Source: Betaproteobacteria bacterium Ga0077523
GTDB taxonomy: Bacteria; Pseudomonadota; Gammaproteobacteria; Burkholderiales; Ga0077523
Direction of reading: 5' to 3'
NCBI GenBank assembly: GCA_001464695.1
Contig: LNDQ01000108.1
Location: forward strand, 1 to 64,000
DNA length: 64,000 nt
The notes below the pieces were generated by a model, which was given only the letters and a program-made list of their open reading frames with translations, had not been told where the DNA came from and searched no databases. Positions 54,756 to 63,880 of this stretch are shown here, one piece after another; within the stretch, counting starts at the first letter, position 1, and each line of letters begins with the position of its first letter. A program made the translations under genes and the position numbers.

Positions 54756-55712
54756 TCAGCGCTCTGAAACGTCGCTTCCGGCGTGTGCCGGCTCGGATCG
54801 GACACCTCGCATGGCCAGGGCTGCCGCGGCCGTCCGCGTTTCCACACCGAGCTTCTCGTAGATGTGCTCGAGGTGCTTGTTCACCGTACGGGGGCTCATG
54901 CCCAGAATATCGCCGATATCCCGATTGGTCTTGCCCTTCGCCACCCAGAGCAACACTTCCAGTTCGCGGGGTGTCAGGTTGTAGGTGTCGGCGAGCGGGA
55001 CCGGGATTGCGGCACGGCGCTCCTCTTCGAGCTTGAGCAGAAAACCGCCGCCCGTCACCGGGCCACCGTAAGTCAGCTGGAGCCGGCGTTCGCCGCGATC
55101 CCGGGCGTACACCGCAGGCGCACTACCTCCCATGGCTTCCTGCATCCAGCCCCAGACCTCCGGCGGCAGGACGGGATCGTCCGTACCGGTCTCGAAGAAG
55201 TCCGCGAGCCAGCGCATCGCCTGGCGGGTCCGCAGGATCGGCTTGCCGCTGTCATCGACCACGACGATCGCGCTGCCCGATGCCTCGATCGCATCGCGTG
55301 CCCGGCTGACCCGGCGCGCGCTCTGCACGTGCGCCCCGATGCGCGCCAGCACTTCGGCCGGCTGGATCGGCTTGGTCACGTAGTCGATGCCTCCGGCCGC
55401 GAAGCCTGCGAGCACATGCTCGGTTTCGGTGAGCCCGGTCATGAACACCACGGGAATCTCGCGCGTTTCCTCGCCGGCCTTGAGCCGGCGGCAGGTCTCG
55501 AAGCCGTCGAGCCCCGGCATCACCGCGTCGAGCAGGATGACGTCCGGCAAGGTCCGCTGCGCCGTCTCGATCGCGCGCTCGCCGTCGGTCGCGACCAGCA
55601 CCACATGGCCGGCAGCGCCAAGCACGTCGGCGAGCACTGCGAGGTTGTCGGGCACGTCGTCCACGATCAGGACGACGTCACCCTCACGTGGCGTGGGCGT
55701 GCCCATCGGCAT
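54756..55712 (-). CDS. LuxR-type response regulator (REC-PAS-HTH)
   Basis: A 318-residue response regulator. The receiver domain (residues 12-130) has D62 as phosphoacceptor in PDVILLDAVMPGLDGFETCRRL, with acidic pair VDD near 18 and Lys in YVTKPIQPAEVL. A PAS-like middle part (RARDAIEASGSAIVVVDDSGKPILRTRQAM ... ) comes next, and the C-terminal HTH is LuxR type (NLTPRELEVLLWVAKGKTNRDIGDILGMSPRTVNKHLEHIYEKLGVETRTAAAA). It starts inside the end of the sensor kinase gene (29 bp overlap), so the two make one operon and a cognate pair. The urea importer genes are divergent across the other side of the kinase gene and are the natural targets. Confidence 0.92.
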   Translation of the reverse strand: MPMGTPTPREGDVVLIVDDVPDNLAVLADVLGAAGHVVLVATDGERAIETAQRTLPDVILLDAVMPGLDGFETCRRLKAGEETREIPVVFMTGLTETEHVLAGFAAGGIDYVTKPIQPAEVLARIGAHVQSARRVSRARDAIEASGSAIVVVDDSGKPILRTRQAMRWLADFFETGTDDPVLPPEVWGWMQEAMGGSAPAVYARDRGERRLQLTYGGPVTGGGFLLKLEEERRAAIPVPLADTYNLTPRELEVLLWVAKGKTNRDIGDILGMSPRTVNKHLEHIYEKLGVETRTAAAALAMRGVRSEPAHAGSDVSER

Positions 55713-58700
55713 ACCTCCTCAAGCGCCGCGAGAACTCGTCGATGCGAAAGCGCCGGATCAGTTCGCGCAGTTCCAGCGCGAACGGCGCGAAGCGTGCGTC
55801 CAGGTGTTCGATTTCGTCCAGCTTCGCGTGGATGCCCTTCACGTAACCGATGGCACCGAGCTCGATCAGTTGGGCGAGGTGCTCGGCCGGCGGCAACGCG
55901 AGCGGCCCGGTCCTGACCGGCACCGGCACTTCGGTCTCGCCGCGATAGATCCATTGCAGTCCGAGGTGCCACTCGAGCTTTGCCATGAGTTCGGTCACGA
56001 GCACCGGCTTCACGATGAAGTCGCTGCAACCCGCGGCCGCCTGCTTCTCCGCGTCGTTCTCGTAGGCGTTCGCCGACACCATGATGATCGGCAGCTTGGA
56101 AAGGCCCGCCGCCCGCAATTGCCGGCACACGGACCAGCCGTCCTGGTCGGGCATCGCGATGTCGAGCAGGATCGCATCGGGGTGGAACCGCGCCGCCTCC
56201 CGCAGGCACTCCGGGCCCGACGCCGCCAGCCGCACTTCGAAACCGAGCGGCAGCAGCAGGTTACCGAGCAGTTCGCGCTGCGTGGCCTGGTCGTCCACCA
56301 CGAGAATGCGGCGGACCGCGCCGCGATAGCCGGTGATGTCCGCCTCCAGGATCGGAGTCGTGCGCGGCGTGTCGACACGCGACAGATGCAGCCTCACCTC
56401 GAACGTGCTGCCGGCGCCGTGCTCGCTCTTCACGGTGATCTCGCCGCCCATCAGTTCAGTCAGCAGGCGCGTGATCGCGAGTCCGAGACCGGTACCGACG
56501 TCGCCGCGCTGCTTCGCGGAGCCGCTGCGCTCGAAGGGCAGGAAGATGCGTTCGAGATCCTGCTGCGAGATGCCGATGCCGGTATCGCTCACCTGGAACC
56601 GCGCGATCTCGCGCTGATAGCTCACCTTGAGCGTGACGCTGCCCGCATCGGTGAACTTGACGGCGTTGGCGAGCAGATTGATGAGGATCTGCCGCAGGCG
56701 GCGCTCGTCGGCGTGCACGACCATCGGCAACGCATCGACACCGTCGAACCGGAACGCAAGTCCCTTGGCCTCGGCCTGGACCTTGAACATCTTGACGACC
56801 TGGTCGAGCAGCTCCGGCAGGTGCACTTCACCGCGTTCCAGCCGCAACCTGCCCGCCTCGATCTTGGCGATGTCGAGCAGGCCGTCGATGAGACCAAGCA
56901 GATGCTCGCCACTGCGCCGGATCACGTCGATGGCGTCGCGCCGATTGGGCGGGACCAGAGTGTCCTTCTGCAGGATCTGCGCATAACCGAGGATGCTGTT
57001 GAGCGGTGTGCGCAATTCGTGACTCATGCCGGTGACGTAGCGGCTCTTCGCGAGATTGGCGGCCTCCGCCGCTTCCTTCGCCTGCTGCAGCTTCGCATCG
57101 GTGCGCCGGTGCGCCTCGATCTCGCGCATCAGCAGATTGGTCTGGCGATTCGACTCCTCCTGCGCTACCTCGCGGCTCTCGCTCGCCAGCACCACCCACC
57201 ACGCGGCGACGGCCGCGATCAGCACGAGCACCGCGAACACCTTGAGGAATACGATCCGCAATTCCGGCAACGCCGGTGCTCCCGCGCTCGCGAGCGCGAT
57301 GCTCTCCTGGTAGTAGACGAGCGCCAGGATCGCGGCCAGAGCTGCGGTGAACCCGGTCAGCAATGTGAGGTAATGCGCCAGCCGCGACTTCAGCTGCTCG
57401 GTCACCGGCTCCGGCAGGATGCGGCCCAGGGCCCGCATCACCTGATCGGACAGCCGCGCGTCCTCCTTGCACAGATCGTGGCAGCGCGCATCGAGCGAGC
57501 AGCACAGCGAACAGATCGTGCCGCCGTACGCCGGGCAATGCGCCATGTCGGGATGTTCGAACGTGTTGTCGCAGATCACGCAGGTGGCCATGGTGCCGCC
57601 GCCGACGAAGCGGGTCGGCTGGCGGGCGATGTAGTAGCGGCCCTTGGTGAGAATCGCGATCGCCGGCGCCGTCACGAACGCCGTCACGAGCGCGATGAAC
57701 GACGAGAACGCCTGGGCGGTTGCACCGAAGGCGCCGAGGAACGCCGCGATCGACAGCACCGAGGCGATCAACATCGCACCCACGCCCACCGGATTCACGT
57801 CGTACAGGTGGGCCCGCTTGAACTCGATATGCTTGGGCGAGAAGCCCAGCGGTTTGTTCACCACCAGGTCCGCCACCAGCGCACCGACCCACGCAATGGC
57901 GACGTTCGAGTACAGCCCGAGCACGTGCTCGAGCGCCTTGAACACGCCGAGCTCCATCAGCACCACGGCGATCAGCACGTTGAACACCAGCCAGACCACG
58001 CGGCCAGGATGGCTGTGGGTGAGGCGTGCGAAGAAATTCGACCAGGCGAGCGAACCCGCGTAGGCGTTGGTGACGTTGATCTTCACCTGCGAGACGATGA
58101 CGAACAGCGTGGTCGCCGCGAGCGCCCATTCCGGACGCGAGAACACGTACTGGAAACCGATGAGGTACATCTGGGTCGGCTCCGACGCCTTGTCCACACT
58201 CACCTCGTGCTGCACGGCGAGGAAAGCCAGGAAGGCACCGCCCAGCAGCTTCGCCGCACCCAGGATGATCCACCCGGGACCGGCGCTGATGAGCGCACTC
58301 CACCAGCGCACGCGGTTCGCGCGATTCTTCTCCGGGAGAAATCGCAGGAAGTCCACCTGTTCGCCGATCTGCGCGATCAGCGAGAACGCGATGGTCGCAG
58401 CGGAGCCGAACAGGAGCAGGTCGAACCCGGAACCGCCCTCGGCATGGCCCGCGAACGTCGTGAAGTTCGAGAACGCGGAGGGTTCGCGCCACAGCACCAT
58501 CGCATACGGCAGGACCAGCAGCACGATCCAGAGCGGCTGGGTCCACAACTGCAGGCGGCTGATGAGCGTGATGCCGTGCGTGACCAGCGGGATGATCACG
58601 AGTGAGCTCACCAGGTATCCGACGGTGAGCGGGAGCTTGAAGTACAGCTCGAGTGCCAGCGCCATGATGGCCGCTTCGAGCGCGAAGAAGATGAAGGTGA

Positions 58701-59214
58701 ACGACGCGTAGATCAGCGACGTGATCGTCGACCCGATGTAGCCGAAGCCGGCGCCGCGGGTGAGGAGATCCATGTCGAGGCCGTACTTCGACGCGTAGTA
58801 GCTGATCGGCAGGCCCGACAGGAAGATGATCGTCCCCACCACCAGGATGGCCCAGAACGCATTGGTGAACCCGTAGGCGATGGCGATGGTGCCGCCGATC
58901 GCCTCGAGCGCGAGGAAGGACACGGCACCGATCGCCGTGTTCGCGACGCGGAACTCCGACCACTTGCGGAAGGACCGCGGCGTGAAGCGCAGCGCGTAGT
59001 CCTCGAGCGTCTCGTTCGCCACCCATCGGTTGTAGTCGCGCCGGATCTTGACGATCCGTTGAGTCGCCGGGGCGTTCACGGCCTGGGATCGCTGTTCGGT
59101 TGTTCCATGGGAATTCTGCTCGGCAGGAAGGATTGAAGGCCGCGCCGAGTCGTGGGCAGCAGCTGCACAACCGGTCATCGCAACAAGCGCACCAGTGCAC
59201 CGCCGAAGCGGCAC
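55684..59214 (-). CDS. NCS1-permease-like hybrid sensor histidine kinase
   Basis: An about 1176-residue fusion. About residues 50-560 look like a purine-cytosine/allantoin permease (NCS1) with roughly 12 helices (NRWVANETLEDYALRFTPRSFRKWSEFRVANTAIGAVSFLALEAIGG ... ). Then a Cys cluster (CVICDNTFEHPDMAHCPAYGGTICSLCCSLDARCHDLC) that probably binds metal, two further membrane helices, HisKA with H732 (SHELRTPLNSILGYAQIL), HATPase_c (LLANAVKF; VSDTGIGIS; GLGLAITRLL), a receiver with D1018 (LLDIAMPDQDG) and a C-terminal helical domain. So a transporter fold has become a sensor, likely of a nitrogen compound. It is divergent from urtA, which suggests urea or a precursor as signal; inference only. 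The exact start is unsure: ATGs at 59214 or 59178, or GTG at 59079 just before the conserved region. Confidence 0.85.
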   Translation of the reverse strand: MPLRRCTGALVAMTGCAAAAHDSARPSILPAEQNSHGTTEQRSQAVNAPATQRIVKIRRDYNRWVANETLEDYALRFTPRSFRKWSEFRVANTAIGAVSFLALEAIGGTIAIAYGFTNAFWAILVVGTIIFLSGLPISYYASKYGLDMDLLTRGAGFGYIGSTITSLIYASFTFIFFALEAAIMALALELYFKLPLTVGYLVSSLVIIPLVTHGITLISRLQLWTQPLWIVLLVLPYAMVLWREPSAFSNFTTFAGHAEGGSGFDLLLFGSAATIAFSLIAQIGEQVDFLRFLPEKNRANRVRWWSALISAGPGWIILGAAKLLGGAFLAFLAVQHEVSVDKASEPTQMYLIGFQYVFSRPEWALAATTLFVIVSQVKINVTNAYAGSLAWSNFFARLTHSHPGRVVWLVFNVLIAVVLMELGVFKALEHVLGLYSNVAIAWVGALVADLVVNKPLGFSPKHIEFKRAHLYDVNPVGVGAMLIASVLSIAAFLGAFGATAQAFSSFIALVTAFVTAPAIAILTKGRYYIARQPTRFVGGGTMATCVICDNTFEHPDMAHCPAYGGTICSLCCSLDARCHDLCKEDARLSDQVMRALGRILPEPVTEQLKSRLAHYLTLLTGFTAALAAILALVYYQESIALASAGAPALPELRIVFLKVFAVLVLIAAVAAWWVVLASESREVAQEESNRQTNLLMREIEAHRRTDAKLQQAKEAAEAANLAKSRYVTGMSHELRTPLNSILGYAQILQKDTLVPPNRRDAIDVIRRSGEHLLGLIDGLLDIAKIEAGRLRLERGEVHLPELLDQVVKMFKVQAEAKGLAFRFDGVDALPMVVHADERRLRQILINLLANAVKFTDAGSVTLKVSYQREIARFQVSDTGIGISQQDLERIFLPFERSGSAKQRGDVGTGLGLAITRLLTELMGGEITVKSEHGAGSTFEVRLHLSRVDTPRTTPILEADITGYRGAVRRILVVDDQATQRELLGNLLLPLGFEVRLAASGPECLREAARFHPDAILLDIAMPDQDGWSVCRQLRAAGLSKLPIIMVSANAYENDAEKQAAAGCSDFIVKPVLVTELMAKLEWHLGLQWIYRGETEVPVPVRTGPLALPPAEHLAQLIELGAIGYVKGIHAKLDEIEHLDARFAPFALELRELIRRFRIDEFSRRLRRYADGHAHAT

Positions 59215-59576
59215 GCGATCAAACGTGAATCGCGCGCGTCATTCTCGCGTGCGCCCGTGCGGGCCACAACGATCACGAGAGGCGAACGGCTACGTCATTT
59301 GACGTATCGATGACGCGCGCGCGGAAAGGGTGCACCAATCCCGTTCGGGGCACTCGTATGGTGCATTGCACCATCGTGTGTCCGGAGCGGTTTTCCGGAT
59401 CTTTTCCTCTGCACCTGCACATGAGGCGATTACGTCAAAGTGCGTATTGTTGCACTCGCACATACCCCCTTACCTTCCGCTCCGACGTGAAACGGATGTG
59501 CCGGCCGGCAGTGAGCAATTTCACCAGCGCCGATCCCACCGTCCTCGCTCGCCCCCTCGACCGGAAGGAGAACCTG
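59215..59576. other. Divergent control region of the kinase operon and urtABCDE
   Basis: 362 bp between the starts. It contains the 17-bp perfect palindrome at 59358-59374 and several TGCAC half-sites (59331, 59410, 59451). Many of its short words (TACGTCATTTGACGTATCG near 59291, TACGTCAAAGTGCG near 59431) also repeat a GACGTCA-like pattern. I found no convincing -24/-12 sigma-54 element and no strong -35/-10 pair. Confidence 0.55.
59358..59374. promoter_or_regulatory. Perfect palindrome ATGGTGCA-T-TGCACCAT, candidate operator
   Basis: Two 8-bp arms with a 1-bp centre, 203 bp before urtA and 144 bp after the kinase start. The arms contain GGTGCA/TGCACC, the half-sites of NtrC-type sites, but in inside-out order with only 1 bp between, so classical NtrC binding is not a match. 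A dimeric LuxR-type regulator such as the linked response regulator is another possibility. Confidence 0.5.
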
Positions 59577-60866
59577 ATGACCCGTCGCAATCGTCCCGAT
59601 ACACCCGATACCGAAAAGGAAGTTCTCTCCCCCGACGCGCTCGCGCGTCGCCGCATTGCAATGGGCCTCGCTGCGGCGCCCTTCGCAGCCGCCGTGCCCG
59701 GACTGTCGTTCGGTGCCGACTTCCCCACCGCGAAGGTGAACACCACCGGACTCGCGATCACCGACAAGGAAGTCACCGTGGGCCAATTGCACTCGGCCAC
59801 CGGCACCATGGCCATCAGCGAGACCGGCTCGATCCAGGCCGAACGCCTCGCGATCGAACAGATCAACGCGATGGGTGGTGTCCTCGGCCGCCAGATCAAG
59901 GTGATCCAGGAAGACGGCCAGAGCGACTGGCCCACCTTCGCCGAGAAGGCCAAGAAGCTGCTGGTGAACGACAAGGTGGCCGCGGTGTTCGGCTGCTGGA
60001 CCTCGGCTTCGCGCAAGGCGGTGCTGCCGGTGTTCGAGAAGGAAAACGGGATGCTCTACTACCCGACCTTCTACGAAGGCCTCGAGCAATCGAAGAACGT
60101 CATCTACACCGGCCAGGAAGCCACCCAGCAGATCATCTACGGTCTTGACTGGGTCGCCAAGGAGAAGGGCGCGAAATCCTTCTTCCTCATCGGTTCGGAC
60201 TACATCTGGCCGCGCACGTCCAACAAGATCGCGCGCAAGCACATCGAGAACTTCCAGAAGTCCAAGGTGGTGGGCGAGGAGTACTACCCGCTCGGTCACA
60301 CCAACTTCAACTCGCTCATCAACAAGATCAAGGTCGCCAAGCCCGATTGCGTGTACGCGATCGTGGTGGGCGGCTCGAACGTGGCCTTCTACAAACAGAT
60401 GAAGGCCGCCGGCATCACCGCGGACAAGCAGCTGCTGCTCACCATCTCGGTGACGGAGGACGAACTCCTCGGCATCGGCGGCGAGAACTGCAACGGCTTC
60501 TACGCGTGCATGAAGTACTTCCAGAGTCTCGATAACGCGAACAACAAGAAGTTCGTGGATGCGTTCAAGGCGAAGTACGGCGCCAAGGCGGTGATCGGCG
60601 ACGTGACGCAGGCCGCGTATCTCGGACCGTGGTTGTGGAAGGCCACCGTCGAGAAGGCCGGCAGCTTCGACATCGACAAGGTCGCCGCCGCCTCGCCCGG
60701 CATCGAGTTCAAGGGCGCACCGGAAGGCTACGTGAAGATCCACGAGAACCATCACCTGTGGAGCAAGGCGCGCATCGGCCAGATCCAGACCGACGGTCAA
60801 TTCAAGATGATCGCCGAGTCGTCCGACCTGATCGAGCCGAACCCGTTCCCGAAGGGCTATCAGTAA
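59577..60866 (+). CDS. urtA: Urea ABC transporter, substrate-binding protein
   Basis: A 429-residue periplasmic urea/short-amide binding protein. A twin-arginine-like start (ALARRRIAMGLAAAPFAAAVPGLSFGA) suggests Tat or Sec export. The mature protein matches UrtA closely: ITDKEVTVGQLHSATGTMAISETGSIQAERLAIEQINAMGGVLGRQIKVIQEDGQSDWPTFAEKAKKLL, VFGCWTSASRKAVLPVFEKENGMLYYPTFYEGLEQSKNVIYTGQEATQQIIYGLDW, and the C-terminal NHHLWSKARIGQIQTDGQF. The start was chosen because AAGGAGAA lies just before it and it begins the signal sequence. First gene of urtABCDE. Confidence 0.96.
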   Translation: MTRRNRPDTPDTEKEVLSPDALARRRIAMGLAAAPFAAAVPGLSFGADFPTAKVNTTGLAITDKEVTVGQLHSATGTMAISETGSIQAERLAIEQINAMGGVLGRQIKVIQEDGQSDWPTFAEKAKKLLVNDKVAAVFGCWTSASRKAVLPVFEKENGMLYYPTFYEGLEQSKNVIYTGQEATQQIIYGLDWVAKEKGAKSFFLIGSDYIWPRTSNKIARKHIENFQKSKVVGEEYYPLGHTNFNSLINKIKVAKPDCVYAIVVGGSNVAFYKQMKAAGITADKQLLLTISVTEDELLGIGGENCNGFYACMKYFQSLDNANNKKFVDAFKAKYGAKAVIGDVTQAAYLGPWLWKATVEKAGSFDIDKVAAASPGIEFKGAPEGYVKIHENHHLWSKARIGQIQTDGQFKMIAESSDLIEPNPFPKGYQ

Positions 60867-60956
60867 GCAATCCGCTGGTCGCTCCCGTCCGGCCGTGCCG
60901 CACGGGAGCGACGCGCAGCGCTGGTTCACCTCCTCCATGTTCACGAAGGCGTCTCC

Positions 60957-61871
60957 ATGACCGCAGCCGAGATCACGAACATCGTCATGATGCAGGGCTT
61001 CGCCGGCCTCTCGCTCTTCAGCGTGCTGCTGCTGATGGGCCTGGGGCTCGCGATCATCTTCGGCCAGATGGGCGTCATCAACATGGCGCACGGCGAATTC
61101 ATGACCATCGGCGCCTACACCATCTTCTTGTGCTCCAGCCTCACGCAGAGCTACGCACCGGGCTTCATGCCCTACTACTTCTTCTTCGCGATCATCGCCG
61201 CGTTCATCCTGGCGTTCGCGTTCGGCTGGCTCGCCGAATGGGCGCTCATCCGACACCTGTACCGCCGACCGCTCGATACGCTGCTCGCCACCTGGGGCCT
61301 GAGCCTCGGCATGCAGCAGGCCTTCCGTTCCACCTTCGGCGCGAAGGAAGTGAGCCCCACCGTGCCCGATTGGCTCCTCGGTTCCTGGATGCCGCATGAA
61401 GGTCTCGACATCCCGATCAACGGCATGTTCGTGATGGGGCTCACGCTGTTGGTGACCGGTGGAGTGTTCCTCATGCTGTACCGCTCGCGCTGGGGTCTGC
61501 GCGTACGCGCAACCGTCGCCAACCGCACCATGGCGAACGCGATCGGCATCAACACGCGCAAGACCGACCGCATGACCTTCGCCATCGGCTGCGGGATCGC
61601 CGGCGTCGCCGGTGCGGCATTCACCACGATCGGCTCCACCGGCCCCACCAGCGGTTCCCTGTACATCGTAGACGCGTTTCTGGTGGTGACCTTCGGCGGC
61701 GCAGCCAGCCTGCTCGGCACCGTGGCTTCGGCCTTCGGCATCGCCCAGACGCAATCGGTGAGCGAATTCTTCATGACGGGCTCCATGGCCAAGGTGCTGA
61801 CACTGCTGCTCATCATCTCCATCCTGATGATCCGGCCGCAGGGGCTGTTCGCCGCCAAGGTCCGCCGCTGA
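60957..61871 (+). CDS. urtB: Urea ABC transporter, permease UrtB
   Basis: A 304-residue inner-membrane permease of the LivH class with about eight helices. The UrtB hallmark FSVLLLMGLGLAIIFGQMGVINMAHGEFMTIGAYT is present near residue 20, as are GLRVRATVANRTMANAIGINTRKTDRMTFAIGCGIAGVAGAAFT and the final GSMAKVLTLLLIISILMIRPQGLFAAKVRR. It is of the short form, without the long N-terminal extension found in some UrtB proteins. It pairs with UrtC. Confidence 0.95.
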   Translation: MTAAEITNIVMMQGFAGLSLFSVLLLMGLGLAIIFGQMGVINMAHGEFMTIGAYTIFLCSSLTQSYAPGFMPYYFFFAIIAAFILAFAFGWLAEWALIRHLYRRPLDTLLATWGLSLGMQQAFRSTFGAKEVSPTVPDWLLGSWMPHEGLDIPINGMFVMGLTLLVTGGVFLMLYRSRWGLRVRATVANRTMANAIGINTRKTDRMTFAIGCGIAGVAGAAFTTIGSTGPTSGSLYIVDAFLVVTFGGAASLLGTVASAFGIAQTQSVSEFFMTGSMAKVLTLLLIISILMIRPQGLFAAKVRR

Positions 61872-61896
61872 TTTCGCAACACCCGGAGCAACATCC

Positions 61897-63108
61897 ATGA
61901 CCCGTTTGCGCACCTGGCTCACCTCCTCCGATCTCGCAGGCATTGCCGTCCTTGCCCTGGTCATCGTGGTGGTGCTGCCGCTGTCCCTCGACATCTTTCG
62001 TCTCAACCTGGTCGGCAAATACCTGAGTTACGCCTTCGTGGCGGTCGGCCTGGTCATGCTGTGGGGCTACGGCGGCATCCTGAGCCTGGGTCAGGGTGTG
62101 TTCTTCGGATTGGGCGGTTACGCGATGGCGATGTTCCTGAAGCTCGAGGCCTCCGATCCCGAGAGCACCAAGATCCAGTCGACACCGGGCATTCCGGACT
62201 TCATGGACTGGAACCAGCTCACCCAGCTGCCCATCTGGTGGGAGCCGTTCCGCCATCTGCCGGTGGCGCTGATCGCGATGCTCGTGGTGCCGGCGATCCT
62301 CGCGTTCATCGTCGGCTTCGCGATGTTCAAGCGGCGCGTGGGCGGCGTGTACTTCGCGATCATCACGCAGGCGGTGGCGCTGGTGCTCACCGTCCTGATC
62401 ATCGGTCAGCAAGGCTATACAGGTGGCGTCAACGGCATCACCGATCTCAAGACGATGCTGGGTTGGGACATCCGGAACGACAGCGCCAAGTACATCCTGT
62501 ACTTCGCGACCTGCGCGCTGTTGATCGGCGCCATCTTCCTGTGCCGCTGGGTGCAGAAGACCAAGCTCGGGACGCTGCTGCTCGCGATGCGCGACAAGGA
62601 GGATCGCGTGCGCTTCTCCGGCTACGACGTGGCGAACTTCAAGGTCTTCGTCTTCTGCCTCGCGGCCATGCTCTGCGGTCTTGGCGGTGCCCTGTTCGTG
62701 CTGCAGGTCGGCTTCATGTCCGCGTCCTTCGTCGGCATCGTCCCGTCGATCGAGATGGTGATCTACGCGGCCGTCGGCGGGCGCATGTCGCTCGTCGGAG
62801 CGGTGTATGGCGCGCTGCTGGTCAACTTCGGCAAGACGTTCTTCTCCGAGAGCTTCCCGCAGCTCTGGCTGTTCCTGATGGCAGCACTTTTCATCGGCGT
62901 GGTGATGGCCTTCCCGAACGGGCTCGCGGGTCTCTACAACGACTACGTGAAGCCGCGGTTGCTGCGCAAGCGTGAACCGCATTCCAAGCCCCCTGAGGAA
63001 CAGAAGCCGCTGCCGGCCGCATCGGCGCACCCGCCGCCAGTGGGCTGGAACCCCAGCGTGCCGCGCCCCCGCACCGATGCCAAGGGCGTCGGGCCCGCAG
63101 CGGCCTGA
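61897..63108 (+). CDS. urtC: Urea ABC transporter, permease UrtC
   Basis: A 403-residue LivM-class permease. Markers are LSYAFVAVGLVMLWGYGGILSLGQGVFFGLGGYAMAMFLKLEAS, GVYFAIITQAVALVLTVLIIGQQGYTGGVNGITDL and GGRMSLVGAVYGALLVNFGKTFFSESFPQLWLFLMAALFIGVVMAFPNGLAG, all typical for UrtC, with about nine helices. The last 50 residues are a Pro-rich cytoplasmic tail (HSKPPEEQKPLPAASAHPPPVGWNPSVPRPR) not needed for the fold. It starts 25 bp after urtB. Confidence 0.95.
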   Translation: MTRLRTWLTSSDLAGIAVLALVIVVVLPLSLDIFRLNLVGKYLSYAFVAVGLVMLWGYGGILSLGQGVFFGLGGYAMAMFLKLEASDPESTKIQSTPGIPDFMDWNQLTQLPIWWEPFRHLPVALIAMLVVPAILAFIVGFAMFKRRVGGVYFAIITQAVALVLTVLIIGQQGYTGGVNGITDLKTMLGWDIRNDSAKYILYFATCALLIGAIFLCRWVQKTKLGTLLLAMRDKEDRVRFSGYDVANFKVFVFCLAAMLCGLGGALFVLQVGFMSASFVGIVPSIEMVIYAAVGGRMSLVGAVYGALLVNFGKTFFSESFPQLWLFLMAALFIGVVMAFPNGLAGLYNDYVKPRLLRKREPHSKPPEEQKPLPAASAHPPPVGWNPSVPRPRTDAKGVGPAAA

Positions 63109-63123
63109 CCGGAGACCTCGACC

Positions 63124-63867
63124 ATGAGCAACACCGACTTCGTACTGGCCATCGAGGACCTCACCGTGTCCTTCGACGGGTTCAAGGCCATCGACAACCT
63201 GAACCTGTACGTGGACAAGGGTGAACTGCGCGTGATCATCGGCCCGAACGGCGCCGGGAAGACCACGCTGCTCGACCTGATCTGCGGCAAGACGCGCGCT
63301 TCGAAGGGTTCGATCAAGTTCAAGAATCAGGAGATGACCAGCCTTGCCGAGCACCGCATCGTGCGCTCCGGCATCGGACGGAAGTTCCAGACACCGTCCA
63401 TCTACGAGAACCTGTCCGTCTTCAAGAATCTCGAGGTCTCGTTTCCGCGTGGTCGTGGCGTGTTCGGTGCGCTCAAGTTCAAGTGCACCCCCGAAGTGAA
63501 GGAGCGCATCGAATCGGTCGCCGGCGAGATCGGCCTCGCAGACCAACTCGAGACCGAAGCGGGCCTGCTGTCCCACGGCCAGAAGCAATGGCTCGAGATC
63601 GGCATGCTGCTGATGCAGGAACCGGAACTGCTCATGCTGGATGAGCCCATCGCCGGCATGAGCGTGCGCGAGCGCGAACTGACCGCCGAACTGCTGGAGC
63701 GCATCTGCCGCAACCGTTCGATGATCGTGATCGAGCACGACATGGAGTTCGTGAAGAAGATCGCGCACAAGGTGACCGTGATGCACCAGGGCAAGATCCT
63801 CGCGGAAGGTCCGATGGAGAAGGTGCAAGCCGATCCCAGGGTCATCGACGTCTACCTCGGCCACTGA
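63124..63867 (+). CDS. urtD: Urea ABC transporter, ATPase UrtD
   Basis: A 247-residue ATPase. Walker A is IIGPNGAGKTTLLDLICGKT, the Q-loop region is GIGRKFQTPSIYENLSVFKNLEVSFP (a UrtD mark), the signature motif is LLSHGQKQWLEIGMLL, Walker B is ELLMLDEPIAGMS, and the H-loop is MIVIEHDMEFVKKIAHKVTVMHQG. The LSHGQ in place of LSGGQ is normal in UrtD. It follows urtC by 15 bp. Confidence 0.96.
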   Translation: MSNTDFVLAIEDLTVSFDGFKAIDNLNLYVDKGELRVIIGPNGAGKTTLLDLICGKTRASKGSIKFKNQEMTSLAEHRIVRSGIGRKFQTPSIYENLSVFKNLEVSFPRGRGVFGALKFKCTPEVKERIESVAGEIGLADQLETEAGLLSHGQKQWLEIGMLLMQEPELLMLDEPIAGMSVRERELTAELLERICRNRSMIVIEHDMEFVKKIAHKVTVMHQGKILAEGPMEKVQADPRVIDVYLGH

Positions 63868-63880
63868 TTGGAGAGCTGCC

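Noticed and set aside
59420..59460. Sigma-54 promoter for urtA (GTGCGTATTGTTGCA)
   Set aside because: The TTGCA part fits but the GG at -24 is missing.
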